A stretch of 64,000 bases of DNA from an uncultured Lachnospiraceae bacterium (GTDB lineage Bacteria; Bacillota; Clostridia; Lachnospirales; Lachnospiraceae), in NCBI GenBank assembly GCA_910587095.1, contig CAJUMJ010000052.1, forward strand, positions 124,001-188,000. The letters run 5' to 3'. Within the stretch, counting starts at the first letter, position 1; every line of letters starts with the position of its first letter. The translations under genes and the position numbers were made by a program. Positions 26,642 through 36,413 of this stretch are shown here, one piece after another. The notes beneath the pieces are model-generated. The model saw only the letters and a program-made list of their open reading frames with translations. It was not told where the DNA came from and did no database searches.

Positions 26642-27784
26642 TTATACGGTCTGTCCCTTTCCGATAAAGACAGGGAAGGTATCCGTTCCTTTCATCTCTT
26701 TCCCGGCTGAAATTTTGACGTCCTTGTCGGTGATGAGATATTCAATGTCCGCGCCGGCTTCCACAACCGTGTCCTGCAACAGGATACAGTTTTTCACCTT
26801 TGCGCCTTTCGCGATCTTGACGCCGCGGAAGATCACGCTGTTTTCCACTTCGCCTTCGATGATACAGCCTGACGCCACCATGACGTTTTGTACCTTTGCC
26901 GTATCGATGTACTGGGTCGGGTGATCGCCGCGGATCTTTGTGTGGACGGGAGAGCCTGAAAAGAGCGCGTCCAGATTATAATCATCCAGAAGCTTCATAT
27001 TTTCATCGAAATAGCTCTTCATATCCGAAATAAACCCTACATAGCCGGTGTACTTGTAACCTCTTACATTGAGCTTGTTAATCTGCGGCATCAGTACGTC
27101 GCGCATAAAGAATTCCTGTCCGCGAAGCAGGGCGTTATCCACCATTTCTACCAAAAGCTCTCTGTTGATGATGAAAATGTTCATCGAGAAGTTTTTGACG
27201 CCATCCTCCTTGGAATTGATATAGATCTTTTTGATGCGGCTTTCTTCTATATCAAACGTATAATAGAAGCTCCGGCCGTCATTCTTGGCTTTGATAAACC
27301 CGTTCGGGATCGGCTGTTCACAGTAAGCGAGCGTCATATCTGCCTCGTTCGCCATATGTTCCTGCAGCATGGCGTTGAAATCAAAGTTTACCACCATATT
27401 GGTGTCGGACATAATGATATACTTTTCTTTCGCATCCCGCAGAAAGTCAAGGATATTTGCCAGAGCGCTCGCGCGGCCGACATAGGGCTTTGCCTCCTTC
27501 TCCGCGAAAGGCGGGAAGATATGTAAGCCGCCGTTTTTGCGTACGAGATCCCATTCACGGCCGGAGCCCAGGTGATCCATCAGGGAATGATAGTTTTTAT
27601 TCACGATCACGGAAATGTTTCCGATACCGGAATGTGTCATACCCGATAAGATAAAGTCGATGATGCGGTAACGGCTGGCAAAGGGAATGGAAGCCATCAA
27701 ACGCACATTCACCAGTTCCGGAACCAGCGCGTCATAACTGTTTGGGAAAATGATCCCGAGTGCACTTGTATTTGATTTTACCAT
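26642..27784 (-). CDS. glgD: Glucose-1-phosphate adenylyltransferase subunit GlgD
   Basis: GlgD is the non-catalytic or weakly catalytic partner of GlgC in Firmicutes; together they make ADP-glucose for glycogen synthesis. The nucleotidyltransferase domain retains [17 protein letters not shown] but the nucleotide-binding GGxGxRL loop is replaced by [20 protein letters not shown], as expected for GlgD. A left-handed beta-helix domain follows (about residues 285-370). It overlaps the end of glgC by 7 nt. No glycogen synthase or branching enzyme is in the window. Confidence 0.95.
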   Translation of the reverse strand: MVKSNTSALGIIFPNSYDALVPELVNVRLMASIPFASRYRIIDFILSGMTHSGIGNISVIVNKNYHSLMDHLGSGREWDLVRKNGGLHIFPPFAEKEAKPYVGRASALANILDFLRDAKEKYIIMSDTNMVVNFDFNAMLQEHMANEADMTLAYCEQPIPNGFIKAKNDGRSFYYTFDIEESRIKKIYINSKEDGVKNFSMNIFIINRELLVEMVDNALLRGQEFFMRDVLMPQINKLNVRGYKYTGYVGFISDMKSYFDENMKLLDDYNLDALFSGSPVHTKIRGDHPTQYIDTAKVQNVMVASGCIIEGEVENSVIFRGVKIAKGAKVKNCILLQDTVVEAGADIEYLITDKDVKISAGKEMKGTDTFPVFIGKGQTV

Positions 27785-28986
27785 TGTTCTTCGCCACCTT
27801 TCATATCATTTTTTACGATTGCGTCCGGCCCGACGACGGCATTTTCACCAATCGTTAGACCCGCGCCGACGGTCGCAACCCCGTCCTTGTCGCCGGAGGG
27901 CATAGCGCCTACCACGGCATTTTCACAGATCGTCACATTTTCGGCTATGATACAGTGCTTGACTACCGCGCCGGCCTTGATCGTCGTGCCGCCCATGATG
28001 ACCGCATCCTCAATCACCGCGCCGGCTTCCACCTTCACACCGGCAAACAGGATAGAGTGCTTCACATCGCCTTTGATCCTGCAGCCGTCTGATACCATGG
28101 TGTTTTCCACCACTGCGCCGGCGCTGATCTTGTGGCCGGGCATACCGACATTCCTGCTGTGAATCTTCCAGCTTTCGTCGAAAAGGTTGATGCCGCTTTT
28201 CTCCGCGTCCAAAACCTCCATATTCGCTTCCCAGAGGGAATGAATCGTTCCCACATCTTTCCAGTAGCCGTTGAAATGGTAGGCGTACATTTGACGATTG
28301 TCTTTCAGGAGGTTCGGGATAATATTGTTTCCGAAGTCGTTTTCGGAGTTCGGGTCAGCCTCGTCCTCTTCCAGATACTTTTTCAGAATATCCCAGTTAA
28401 AGATATAGATGCCCATGGAAGCCAGGTTTGACTTCGGATTTTTAGGCTTTTCCTGGAATTCCGTGATCTTGTCGTTTTCGTCAGCGACCATCAGGCCGAA
28501 GCGGGGCGCTTCTTCCCAGGGAACTTCCATAACCGCAACGCTGAACTCCGCGTTTTTCGCCTTGTGGAATTCCAGAAAATCGCTGTAATCCTGTTTACAG
28601 ATCTGATCTCCGGAGAGAATGATAACATATTTCGGATCATAACGCTCTATAAACGATATGTTCTGGTAGATTGCGTTTGCCGTGCCCTTGTACCAGTCCG
28701 ATCCGCTGGACTTCTGGTAAGGCGGCAGCACATGTACACCACCGTAAAGGCGGTCGAGATCCCACGGCTGGCCGTTGCCGATGTACTCGTTCAGCACAAG
28801 AGGCTGATACTGAGTCAGGATACCTACGGTATCAATACCTGAATTGACGCAGTTAGACAGCGGAAAATCGATGATTCGGTATTTGCCGCCAAATGGAACT
28901 GCCGGTTTTGCAAGCTTCTCGGTGAGTGTGTACAGGCGTGAACCCTGTCCGCCGGCAAGAAGCATTGCAATCATTTCTTTTGCCAT
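27778..28986 (-). CDS. glgC: Glucose-1-phosphate adenylyltransferase catalytic subunit
   Basis: GlgC makes ADP-glucose from ATP and glucose 1-phosphate, the committed step of bacterial glycogen synthesis. The N-terminal motif [20 protein letters not shown] is intact, followed by [16 protein letters not shown] and the beta-helix domain of hexapeptide repeats at the C-terminus. The spacing of the aggagg decides the start: it abuts the ATG at 28995 but lies 9 nt before the ATG at 28986. A TATAAT-like -10 lies at 29024-29019 on the minus strand, with no clear -35. glgD follows with a 7-nt overlap. Confidence 0.96.
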   Translation of the reverse strand: MAKEMIAMLLAGGQGSRLYTLTEKLAKPAVPFGGKYRIIDFPLSNCVNSGIDTVGILTQYQPLVLNEYIGNGQPWDLDRLYGGVHVLPPYQKSSGSDWYKGTANAIYQNISFIERYDPKYVIILSGDQICKQDYSDFLEFHKAKNAEFSVAVMEVPWEEAPRFGLMVADENDKITEFQEKPKNPKSNLASMGIYIFNWDILKKYLEEDEADPNSENDFGNNIIPNLLKDNRQMYAYHFNGYWKDVGTIHSLWEANMEVLDAEKSGINLFDESWKIHSRNVGMPGHKISAGAVVENTMVSDGCRIKGDVKHSILFAGVKVEAGAVIEDAVIMGGTTIKAGAVVKHCIIAENVTICENAVVGAMPSGDKDGVATVGAGLTIGENAVVGPDAIVKNDMKGGEEQW

Positions 28987-29139
28987 AATAGCCATCCTCC
29001 TTTTTACAATCTATTAAAATTATACTACACAATCACGAAAAATGATAGGTTGATTGTCCAACTTTTGTAAAATTTGTCATTATTTATCGCATTGGGGAGT
29101 CCGTTAATTCTCTATTTCTTCCCAACGATGCTTTTTTTG

Positions 29140-29168
29140 TTGTAGCCGTATGCATTTTGCCATATAAT
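29140..29168 (+). promoter_or_regulatory. Promoter of the SDR gene
   Basis: TTGTAG (29140-29145), 17 nt and TATAAT (29163-29168), about 80 nt upstream of the SDR start and facing away from glgC. Confidence 0.65.
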
Positions 29169-29247
29169 TGAACTGTGCACCGCAGCAATATGGCAGAATC
29201 CCTGCCATTTTTGTGGAGGCGGGAGAAACACAAAGGAGAGGTCGTAT

Positions 29248-30003
29248 ATGAATATTGCCATTGTCACGGGCGCGTCCTCAGGCATGGGACGGGAGTTTGC
29301 CTTACAATTGGATTCGTGCCTTGGGAAGACGGATGAAATCTGGCTCCTTTCCCGCAGCAGGGAATCGCTTGAGGAGCTTTCCTTGTCACTTAAAACAAAA
29401 TCCCGGGCTGTCGTCATCGATTTGACGGACGATAAGGCTCTTTTACAGTTCGAGGAAGTACTTGCCATCCAAAATCCCCAAATTACGGTACTTGTGAACT
29501 GTGCCGGCGTGGGCACGCACAAGTTATTCGCAAAGCACAGCCGGGATGAGATTGAGGCCATGATACAGTTAAATATCGTGGCTCTGACCCGAATGACTAT
29601 GCTTTGTCTGCCATATATGCGAAAGGGGAGCAAACTGATCCAGATATCATCGGGGGCGGCTTTCGTACCCCAGGAGGCGTTTGCGGTCTACGCCGCCTCC
29701 AAAGCGTACGTGTATTCCCTGAGCCGGGCGCTGGAACGAGAGCTTTCGGGAAGAGGAATCACCATAACCGCCGTCTGCCCCGGACCTGTCAATACGCCTT
29801 TTCTGGACAAAGCTTATGAGAACGGTTCCGGTTTAAGCCCGCTTAAAAAAATTACCATGGCAAAGACATCCTGTGTGGTAAAAAAAGCCATTGCGGACAG
29901 CCGGCGGGGCAGAAGCGTATCCCTGTGCGGTCTTCCCGTAAAGGTTCTGTATCTTTCCACTCAGAGCGTGCAGAACATGATTATGCGGTTTTGGAAACCG
30001 TGA
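29248..30003 (+). CDS. Short-chain dehydrogenase/reductase
   Basis: The 251-residue protein is a classical SDR oxidoreductase: TGASSGMG cofactor loop at the N-terminus, NCAG near residue 90, active-site Ser (QISSGAAF) and YxxxK (YAASK), then PGPVNTPF. Basic residues after strand two (LSRSRESLEEL) fit NADP(H) preference. The substrate is unknown; the sequence resembles DltE/YqjQ-like SDRs acting on ketones or acyl chains. A putative amphipathic C-terminus (VKVLYLSTQSVQNMIMRFW) may touch the membrane. It starts an apparent transcript that continues into the next genes. Confidence 0.9.
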   Translation: MNIAIVTGASSGMGREFALQLDSCLGKTDEIWLLSRSRESLEELSLSLKTKSRAVVIDLTDDKALLQFEEVLAIQNPQITVLVNCAGVGTHKLFAKHSRDEIEAMIQLNIVALTRMTMLCLPYMRKGSKLIQISSGAAFVPQEAFAVYAASKAYVYSLSRALERELSGRGITITAVCPGPVNTPFLDKAYENGSGLSPLKKITMAKTSCVVKKAIADSRRGRSVSLCGLPVKVLYLSTQSVQNMIMRFWKP

Positions 30004-30082
30004 CGGTTGACGTTCTGTATTATCCTTTATATAATGGACGAGGCGGAAAATCCCGGCACAGCGTCTTATGGAGAGAATACCG

Positions 30083-30655
30083 ATGAAAAAAATGTTTACA
30101 CCAAAGGGCTCCTTTGGCTATCTGAAAAACAGGAGAATATATACGGCGGTTCGCACGGCGATTTTCTTTTTGATATCCGCAAGCCTTTATATATCAGGAA
30201 TCAAAGTGACCGGTTCAAACAGGAACCTGCTCACAATCGTAGCCGTTTTGGGCTGTCTTCCCGCCTGCAAGAGCGCGGTGAACTGCGTTTTGTTTCTGCG
30301 GGCGAAGGGCTGCAGTGAGGAACTGTACCGTAAACTTTTGCCTTATGGGAAGAAGCTTGAAACCTTTTATGACTTTTACTTTACCTCTTACCGGAAAAAT
30401 TATCCCATCAGTCACATGGCGCTGAAGGGCAATATACTTTGCGGAATCACGCAAAGTCCCGCGTGCGACTGTCAGGAGGCAGTGAAACATCTCGAACAGA
30501 TGTTGGTGCAGGAGGGGATTAAGGGCGTGACGGTAAATATCTTCTCCCAGGAGGATAAATATATCGACCGACTGAGTCGGTTGTGCGAAATGGATATTGA
30601 CAACCACAAGGACAGGGATGGGATTGTCAATCTTCTGTACTCTATCTCCATTTAA
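30083..30655 (+). CDS. Unknown two-helix membrane protein
   Basis: This 190-residue protein has a basic N-terminus, two adjacent membrane segments (about residues 20-40 and 48-66, TAIFFLISASLYISGI and LLTIVAVLGCLPACKSAVNC) and a cytoplasmic domain of ~120 residues with several Cys and a NIFSQEDKYIDRL motif. I do not recognise the family. The start at 30083 is chosen because ggagag lies 8 nt upstream, while the ATG at 30068 has no signal. It sits between an SDR gene and a pseudouridine synthase gene in the same direction. Confidence 0.75.
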   Translation: MKKMFTPKGSFGYLKNRRIYTAVRTAIFFLISASLYISGIKVTGSNRNLLTIVAVLGCLPACKSAVNCVLFLRAKGCSEELYRKLLPYGKKLETFYDFYFTSYRKNYPISHMALKGNILCGITQSPACDCQEAVKHLEQMLVQEGIKGVTVNIFSQEDKYIDRLSRLCEMDIDNHKDRDGIVNLLYSISI

Positions 30656-30693
30656 ATGTATGATAAAACTAATATGTTAAAAACAGAGGGAAA

Positions 30694-31752
30694 ATGTACC
30701 AGGTTATCGTAACAGAAGAGGAGGCCGGACAGCGGCTTGACAAATATCTTCACAGGATTTTGCCAAATGCCGGGAGCGGCTTCCTTTATAAAATGCTCAG
30801 AAAAAAGAATATCACCCTGAATGACAAGAAGGCAGGGGGCGGTGAGAAGACCGGCGCGGGGGATGTGGTAAAAATCTATTTTGCCGATGAGACGCTCGAC
30901 AAATTTGCGGGCACGCAGCGCTCCCCCGTCACAGGGCGGGCGGACTTGCCGCGCGTTTCAAAAGAATACCAGGACGCCTACCACAAGATAAAGGGAATCG
31001 GGATCCTCTATGAAAACGAACATATACTTCTTGCCGATAAGCCTGTGGGTGTGTTGTCGCAGAAAGCAAAAAAGGACGACCTTTCCCTGAATGAATGGCT
31101 GATCGGATATCTTCTGGCTTCCGGTTTTATGGACGTGGGGAAACTGTCCTCCTATAAGCCTTCCGTCTGCAACCGCCTTGACCGGAATACAGGGGGGATT
31201 GTGCTTTGCGCCAAATCTCTTAAGGGCGCGCAGCGCCTTGGCGAACTGTTAAAAACGAGAGAACTTCACAAATATTACCAGCTCTATGTCAAGGGGCGCC
31301 TGGAGGAGAGCTGCCAGATAGAGGGTGTGCTGACCAAGGACGAAAAGCGCAACAAAGTATCCGTACAGGCTTTTTCTAGATCAGACGCGGACGATTTGAG
31401 CGGGAGGAAAGAAGACGCGCGGGGCGCATATATCAAAACGGCGTATCGACCGCTTCGGATCGAGGGGGATAAAACGCTTTTGGAAGTGGAGCTTATTACG
31501 GGAAAACCGCATCAGATCAGGGCGCATCTTTCCGGGATAGGGCATCCGCTCCTCGGTGATTACAAGTACGGCGACAGAGCGTGGAATGACCTGTACCGCA
31601 AAAAATACCGGGTAATGTCACAGCTTTTGTATGCCTATAAGGTGGTGTTTCCACAGATGGAAGCACCGTTTGAGGATATAAGCGGCCGGACTTTTCTGGC
31701 GAACCTGCCGGAAATTTTCAGACAGGTTTCAGATATGGACAATCATCGTTGA
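30694..31752 (+). CDS. RluA-family 23S rRNA pseudouridine synthase
   Basis: This 352-residue enzyme isomerises uridine in RNA. An N-terminal S4 domain (GQRLDKYLHRILPNAGSGFL, KKNITLNDKKAGGGE) binds RNA, and the RluA catalytic domain has Asp in NRLDRNTGGIVL and the later KPHQIRAHLSGIGHPLLGD motif. A ~35-residue insert after the S4 domain and length suggest the RluC-like subgroup. The ATG follows agaggga. recU follows in the same direction. A second RluA-family gene is cut by the right window edge. Confidence 0.9.
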   Translation: MYQVIVTEEEAGQRLDKYLHRILPNAGSGFLYKMLRKKNITLNDKKAGGGEKTGAGDVVKIYFADETLDKFAGTQRSPVTGRADLPRVSKEYQDAYHKIKGIGILYENEHILLADKPVGVLSQKAKKDDLSLNEWLIGYLLASGFMDVGKLSSYKPSVCNRLDRNTGGIVLCAKSLKGAQRLGELLKTRELHKYYQLYVKGRLEESCQIEGVLTKDEKRNKVSVQAFSRSDADDLSGRKEDARGAYIKTAYRPLRIEGDKTLLEVELITGKPHQIRAHLSGIGHPLLGDYKYGDRAWNDLYRKKYRVMSQLLYAYKVVFPQMEAPFEDISGRTFLANLPEIFRQVSDMDNHR

Positions 31753-31811
31753 CACGAAAAACAGTAAGGATAGCAAACATATGAGGCCAGGGAAAGGGGA
31801 TGTGCGGCGAT

Positions 31812-32354
31812 ATGGCAACCTGGAATTCCAGAGGGCTTCGCGGCTCCACATTGGAGGATTTAATCAACCGGACAAACGAAAAATATTTGGAACACGGGCT
31901 TGCGCTGATCCAAAAAATACCAACCCCCATTACACCCATCAATATTGATAAGGAAAGCCGGCATATCACATTGGCATATTTTGACCAGAAAAGCACGGTG
32001 GACTATATCGGCGCGGTGCAGGGGATTCCCGTCTGCTTCGACGCCAAGGAATGCGCTGCGGACACCTTTGCGCTTCAGAATATTCATGAACATCAGGTAA
32101 AGTTTATGGGACAGTTCGAGAAGCAAAGGGGCATTGCTTTTTTCCTGATCTATTATTCCCACAAGGATGTTTTTTACTATCTGCCCTATGAGATGCTGCG
32201 TTTTTTTTGGGACAGAGCACAGGAGGGCGGGAGAAAAAGCTTTCGCTACGACGAATTGAATCCGGCGTATGTTTTGCCAAAGAAGCAGGGGATTCTGGTG
32301 CCGTATCTGGATATGTTACAAAAAGACCTGGAGGATCGGGTGGAATGGGAATGA
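31812..32354 (+). CDS. recU: Holliday junction resolvase RecU
   Basis: RecU cuts Holliday junctions in Gram-positive recombination and chromosome segregation. The 180-residue protein begins MATWNSRGLRGSTLEDLINR and has the metal-binding pattern of the family: Glu in TLEDLIN, Asp in PVCFDAKECA (Asp/Glu-x-Lys) and following DTF, then QFEKQRGIAFFLI. The ATG at 31812 is preferred to 31800, which abuts the ggggat purine tract. In many Firmicutes recU pairs with a penicillin-binding protein gene; here it lies between a pseudouridine synthase and the his operon. Confidence 0.93.
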   Translation: MATWNSRGLRGSTLEDLINRTNEKYLEHGLALIQKIPTPITPINIDKESRHITLAYFDQKSTVDYIGAVQGIPVCFDAKECAADTFALQNIHEHQVKFMGQFEKQRGIAFFLIYYSHKDVFYYLPYEMLRFFWDRAQEGGRKSFRYDELNPAYVLPKKQGILVPYLDMLQKDLEDRVEWE

Positions 32355-32364
32355 CATGTCAGGA

Positions 32365-32393
32365 TTGACAGGCGGGAGAAATGAGCGTATAGT
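32365..32393 (+). promoter_or_regulatory. Promoter of the histidine operon
   Basis: TTGACA (32365-32370), 17 nt and TATAGT (32388-32393), close to consensus. The ~55-nt leader before hisZ is too short for a T-box and shows no histidine-rich leader peptide. Confidence 0.75.
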
Positions 32394-32454
32394 GTAATGG
32401 GTTTAATTTGATAACAAATTAGCACTTTAAAGCAATAAAGGAAACGGAGAGAGC

Positions 32455-33576
32455 ATGAGCAAAAAGCTGGTACATACGCCGGAAGGCGTAAGGGATATAT
32501 ACGGGGAAGAAAAAGCAAAAAAGACTGTGGTGGAACGTCTTTTGCATGAAAGGATCACAAGCTACGGCTATCGGGACATTCAGACGCCGACCTTTGAATT
32601 TTTTGATGTGTTTTCAAAGGAGGTCGGGACGACGCCGTCGAGGGAGCTTTATAAATTTTTCGACAAGGAAGGCAATACGCTTGTTTTAAGGCCGGATTTC
32701 ACGCCGTCCGTCGCACGGTGCGCGGCTAAATATTTTATGGACGAGGATGTGCCGATCCGTTTCTGTTATCAGGGAAACACTTTCACAAACACCTCGAACC
32801 TGCAGGGCAAGCTCAAGGAAGTGACGCAGATGGGAGCCGAGCTGATCGGGGACGGTTCCGTGCAGGCGGACGCGGAGATGATCGCGATGACGATCGAGGC
32901 ACTGTACCATGCGGGGCTGTCGGATTTCCAGATCAGCGTCGGCAATCTGGAGTACTTCAAGGGCATATGCGCCGAGGCTGGGATTGACGAGGAGACGGAG
33001 CTTAATCTCAGGGATTTTATATCCGGGAAAAACTATTTCGGCGCGGAGGAGCTTCTTGACTGCGTCCATGTGGGAAAGAAGGATAAGGAGCTGCTTCTCA
33101 AGGTGGGCGACTTGTTCGGAACGGTTTCCATTTTGGAGGAGGCGAAAAAGGCGGCCTCCAACGAGCGTTCCCGTCACGCCATAAAGCGGCTTGAGAAGGT
33201 TTATCAGGTCTTGTGTGACTACGGTGTGGAGAAATATGTATCTTTTGACCTGGGGATGCTGAGCAAATACAATTATTACACGGGTATTATTTTCAAGGGT
33301 TATACCTATGGCGTGGGGGACGCCATCATAAAGGGCGGGCGTTACGACAGTCTGCTCGGGCGTTTCGGGAAGGAAGCGGCCGCCATCGGTTTTGTCATCG
33401 TGGTGGACGATCTTCTGGCGGCGATGAGTCGGCAGAATGTGGCCGTTTCCGATATTGACGAACCGATTAAACTTTATTATCAGGAGGACAGCTTCAGGGA
33501 AAAACTAAGGGAGGCGCGGCAAATGCGCGCCGCAGGCCGGAAGGTGGAGCTGCTTCCCGAAAAAAGTTTCCGATAA
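32455..33576 (+). CDS. hisZ: ATP phosphoribosyltransferase regulatory subunit HisZ
   Basis: HisZ is a histidyl-tRNA-synthetase-like protein that has lost aminoacylation and forms a hetero-octamer with short HisG, mediating histidine feedback. Class II synthetase motifs remain in degenerate form (PTFEFFDVFSKEVGTTPSRELYKFFD, LVLRPDFTPSVARCAA, motif 2 IRFCYQGNTFTN). The anticodon-binding domain is absent, as expected. At 373 residues it is slightly short; it ends abruptly in ELLPEKSFR, so a small C-terminal loss is possible. First gene of the his operon, 35 nt before hisG. Confidence 0.94.
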   Translation: MSKKLVHTPEGVRDIYGEEKAKKTVVERLLHERITSYGYRDIQTPTFEFFDVFSKEVGTTPSRELYKFFDKEGNTLVLRPDFTPSVARCAAKYFMDEDVPIRFCYQGNTFTNTSNLQGKLKEVTQMGAELIGDGSVQADAEMIAMTIEALYHAGLSDFQISVGNLEYFKGICAEAGIDEETELNLRDFISGKNYFGAEELLDCVHVGKKDKELLLKVGDLFGTVSILEEAKKAASNERSRHAIKRLEKVYQVLCDYGVEKYVSFDLGMLSKYNYYTGIIFKGYTYGVGDAIIKGGRYDSLLGRFGKEAAAIGFVIVVDDLLAAMSRQNVAVSDIDEPIKLYYQEDSFREKLREARQMRAAGRKVELLPEKSFR

Positions 33577-33611
33577 TCCGATCACAGAGCAAACAATATG
33601 GAGTTACCGAC

Positions 33612-34256
33612 ATGAAGGAAAGCAAATATCTGGTATTTGCCCTTGGAAAAGGGCGTCTTGCAAACAAGACAATGGAACTTTTTGAGAAGGTGGGCGTCAC
33701 CTGTGAGGAGATGAAGGATAAGGATTCCCGCAGACTGATCTTTGTCAACGAGGAGCTGAAATTAAAGTTTTTTCTTGCCAAGGGGCCGGACGTACCGACC
33801 TATGTGGAGTACGGCGCGGCGGATATCGGCGTTGTGGGCAAGGATACGATTCTGGAGGAGAACAGGCGTATTTACGAGGTGCTTGACTTGGGCTACGGGA
33901 AATGCCGAATGTGCGTCTGCGGGCCAAAGAGCGCAAAGGAGCTTTTACGGCACCATGAAATGATACGTGTCGCCAGCAAGTACCCGAATATAGCCAAAGA
34001 CTATTTTTATAACAAAAAACACCAGACGGTGGATATTATCAAGTTAAACGGCTCCGTGGAGCTTGGGCCGATTGTAGGTCTGGCGGATGTGATCGTGGAT
34101 ATTGTGGAGACGGGCTCCACCCTCAGGGAGAACGGTCTTGAAGTGCTTGAGGAAATCTGTCCGCTTTCGGCCCGTATGATTGTCAATCAGGTAAGTATGC
34201 AGATGGAGCCGGAGCGGATCAAAAAACTGATCACGGATCTTCGAAGTCATCTTTGA
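33612..34256 (+). CDS. hisG: ATP phosphoribosyltransferase (short form)
   Basis: HisG condenses ATP and PRPP in the first step of histidine synthesis. At 214 residues it lacks the regulatory C-terminal domain and therefore needs HisZ, encoded just upstream. Family motifs: FALGKGRLANKTMELF, the YGAADIGVVGKDTILE segment and the PRPP loop VDIVETGSTLRENGLE. The ATG at 33612 has atatggag upstream. Confidence 0.96.
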   Translation: MKESKYLVFALGKGRLANKTMELFEKVGVTCEEMKDKDSRRLIFVNEELKLKFFLAKGPDVPTYVEYGAADIGVVGKDTILEENRRIYEVLDLGYGKCRMCVCGPKSAKELLRHHEMIRVASKYPNIAKDYFYNKKHQTVDIIKLNGSVELGPIVGLADVIVDIVETGSTLRENGLEVLEEICPLSARMIVNQVSMQMEPERIKKLITDLRSHL

Positions 34257-34325
34257 CAGCAGGGCTCGTATGCATTAAAATATATGTAGCAAACATATGA
34301 ATCCAACATGAAAAGGGGAGAGATA

Positions 34326-35072
34326 ATGAAGGAATACAAGGGGATTTTGATTGCGCTGATCGCCGGAATCTGCGCAATTATCTGTGTGTCTATTTTTACC
34401 GGCAATATGGTAGCCTACAAGAAGAGCACGGTCGGAGGAGGATTAAACGCGACCGGTTCCGCAAACTGCGACTTTGAGGCGGATTTGATCGTGTGGAGGG
34501 GGAGCTTTTCCGGCCAGGGCGCGACTACCCAGGACGCTTACCGCTCTATCAAAAAGGACGCCGGGCTCGTTAGGAAATATCTGGTGGACAACGGCGTGAC
34601 GGAGGAGGAGATGGTATTTAGCTCCGTCAGTATCAACGCCCGCTGGGAATCCGAGTACAACGAAAACGGCGACAGAATCAGAGACTATATCGACGGCTAT
34701 GATCTCTATCAAAACGTCTCCATCACCTCTGCGGACATTGATAAAATCGAAAATATTTCCAGGGATATATCAGGTCTGATTGAGTCCGGCGTGCAGTTTG
34801 CGTCGGAGGAACCGGAGTATTACTACACAAAGCTGGATGAACTGAAGCTGCAGCTCATCGAGGAGGCGACACAGAACGCGAAGGACAGAATCGATCTGAT
34901 GGCGCAGGGAACCGGCTCCACTGTCGGGGAACTGTTAAACGCAAACCTGGGCGTTTTCCAGATTACCGCGCAGAACAGCAACACGGAGTACAGTTACGGC
35001 GGTTATTTTGACACCAGCTCAAGAAACAAGACAGCCTCCATTACGGTGCGCCTAAACTACGCCATAAACTGA
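34326..35072 (+). CDS. SIMPL-domain (DUF541) protein inside the his operon
   Basis: This 248-residue protein has an N-terminal membrane anchor/signal (residues ~6-28, GILIALIAGICAIICVSIF) and a SIMPL/DUF541 domain: ATGSANCDFEADLIVWRGSF, then paired alpha-beta units (DAYRSIKKDAGLVRKYLVDNG, DLYQNVSITSADIDKI) and the ending ASITVRLNYAI. SIMPL proteins are exported or surface-anchored; most have no defined role. It lies between hisG and hisD with close spacing (69 and 25 nt) and no visible terminator, so it is co-transcribed with histidine genes despite having no known link to them. The ATG at 34326 follows ggggagag. Confidence 0.85.
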   Translation: MKEYKGILIALIAGICAIICVSIFTGNMVAYKKSTVGGGLNATGSANCDFEADLIVWRGSFSGQGATTQDAYRSIKKDAGLVRKYLVDNGVTEEEMVFSSVSINARWESEYNENGDRIRDYIDGYDLYQNVSITSADIDKIENISRDISGLIESGVQFASEEPEYYYTKLDELKLQLIEEATQNAKDRIDLMAQGTGSTVGELLNANLGVFQITAQNSNTEYSYGGYFDTSSRNKTASITVRLNYAIN

Positions 35073-35097
35073 CTACTGAGAAAACGGAGAAATCACA

Positions 35098-36393
35098 ATG
35101 ATGCGTAAAATCAAATTGACGAAAGAGTCGCAAGCGGATATTCTCGACAATCTGTTAAAGCGAAGTCCGAATAACTACGCCGGATATGAGGACACGGTGA
35201 ACGGGATCATACGGGAAGTCCGCGAGAAAGGGGATCAGGCCGTCTTTGCCTGCACGAGACAATTTGACAAATGGGATGTCAGCGCGGAGAATATCCGCGT
35301 GACGAAAGAGGAGACGGAAAAGGCTTGTGCCACGGCGGATGCCGCTTTTGTCGCCGTGATGGAAAAGTCTGCAGAAAATATCAGGGATTTCCACCGCAGG
35401 CAGCTGAAAAACAGTTGGATTGACACAAAACCGGACGGTTCTATTCTCGGGCAGCGGATTTTGCCAATCGCCGTATCCGGGGTGTATGTGCCCGGCGGGA
35501 AGGCGGCTTATCCGAGCAGTGTCCTGATGAATGTCATTCCGGCAAAAGTTGCAGGCGTGGAGCGGATTATTATGACCACTCCTGCAGGCTCGGACGGGGA
35601 GGTGAATCCAGGCACGCTCGTTGCTGCAAAAATCGCGGGTGTGGATGAAATCTACAAGGTGGGCGGCGCGCAAGCCATCGCGGCCATGGCTTTTGGAACG
35701 GAAAGTATACCAAAGGTCGACAAGATCACGGGCCCCGGCAATATTTTTGTAGCGCTGGCAAAAAAAGCATGTTTCGGCTATGTCAGCATCGACTCCATCG
35801 CCGGCCCAAGCGAAATTCTTGTGATCGCGGACGAGACGGCAAATCCCCGTTATGTGGCGGCGGATCTGCTTTCCCAGGCTGAGCATGACGAGCTGGCAAG
35901 CGCTATTTTGATCACCACGGACGAAACGCTGGCGGCGAGGGTGGAACAGGAGATTGAGGGCTTTTTACGGAAGCTGTCCCGGGCGGACATCATTCGAAAA
36001 TCCCTGGATAATTACGGCTATATTTTGCTTGCGGATTCCATGGAGAGCGCTGTGGAGGCGGCGAACGCCGTGGCTTCGGAGCATCTGGAAATCCTGACAA
36101 AGAATCCCTATCAGGTGATGACCAAAATTCGAAACGCAGGTGCGATTTTTCTCGGTGAATACTCTTCGGAGCCTTTGGGAGACTATTATGCGGGGCCGAA
36201 CCATATTTTGCCGACAAACGGTACGGCAAGGTTTTTTTCTCCCTTAAATGTGGATGATTTCATGAAAAAGACAAGCCTGATTTCTTATTCGAGGGAAGCG
36301 CTCGAACAGGCACACAAAGATATTGAACTTTTTGCAATGAAGGAAGGGCTGACGGCTCACGCGAACTCCGTTCGGGTACGGTTTGAGGACTGA
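35098..36393 (+). CDS. hisD: Histidinol dehydrogenase
   Basis: HisD oxidises histidinol to histidine in two NAD+-dependent steps with a Zn2+ ion. The 431-residue protein has family motifs VYVPGGKAAYPSSVLMN, ITGPGNIFVALAKK, SIAGPSEILVIADE, the zinc/catalytic QAEHDELASAI and SEHLEIL and the C-terminal GDYYAGPNHILPT. Start: two adjacent ATGs at 35098 and 35101, either possible. It is the third biosynthetic gene of the operon. Confidence 0.97.
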   Translation: MMRKIKLTKESQADILDNLLKRSPNNYAGYEDTVNGIIREVREKGDQAVFACTRQFDKWDVSAENIRVTKEETEKACATADAAFVAVMEKSAENIRDFHRRQLKNSWIDTKPDGSILGQRILPIAVSGVYVPGGKAAYPSSVLMNVIPAKVAGVERIIMTTPAGSDGEVNPGTLVAAKIAGVDEIYKVGGAQAIAAMAFGTESIPKVDKITGPGNIFVALAKKACFGYVSIDSIAGPSEILVIADETANPRYVAADLLSQAEHDELASAILITTDETLAARVEQEIEGFLRKLSRADIIRKSLDNYGYILLADSMESAVEAANAVASEHLEILTKNPYQVMTKIRNAGAIFLGEYSSEPLGDYYAGPNHILPTNGTARFFSPLNVDDFMKKTSLISYSREALEQAHKDIELFAMKEGLTAHANSVRVRFED

Positions 36394-36413
36394 GTTTTTG
36401 AAAAGAGGTGCGT

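Noticed and set aside
32394..32454. Histidine-specific riboswitch or T-box in the his leader
   Set aside because: The leader is only ~60 nt and lacks the conserved T-box sequence.
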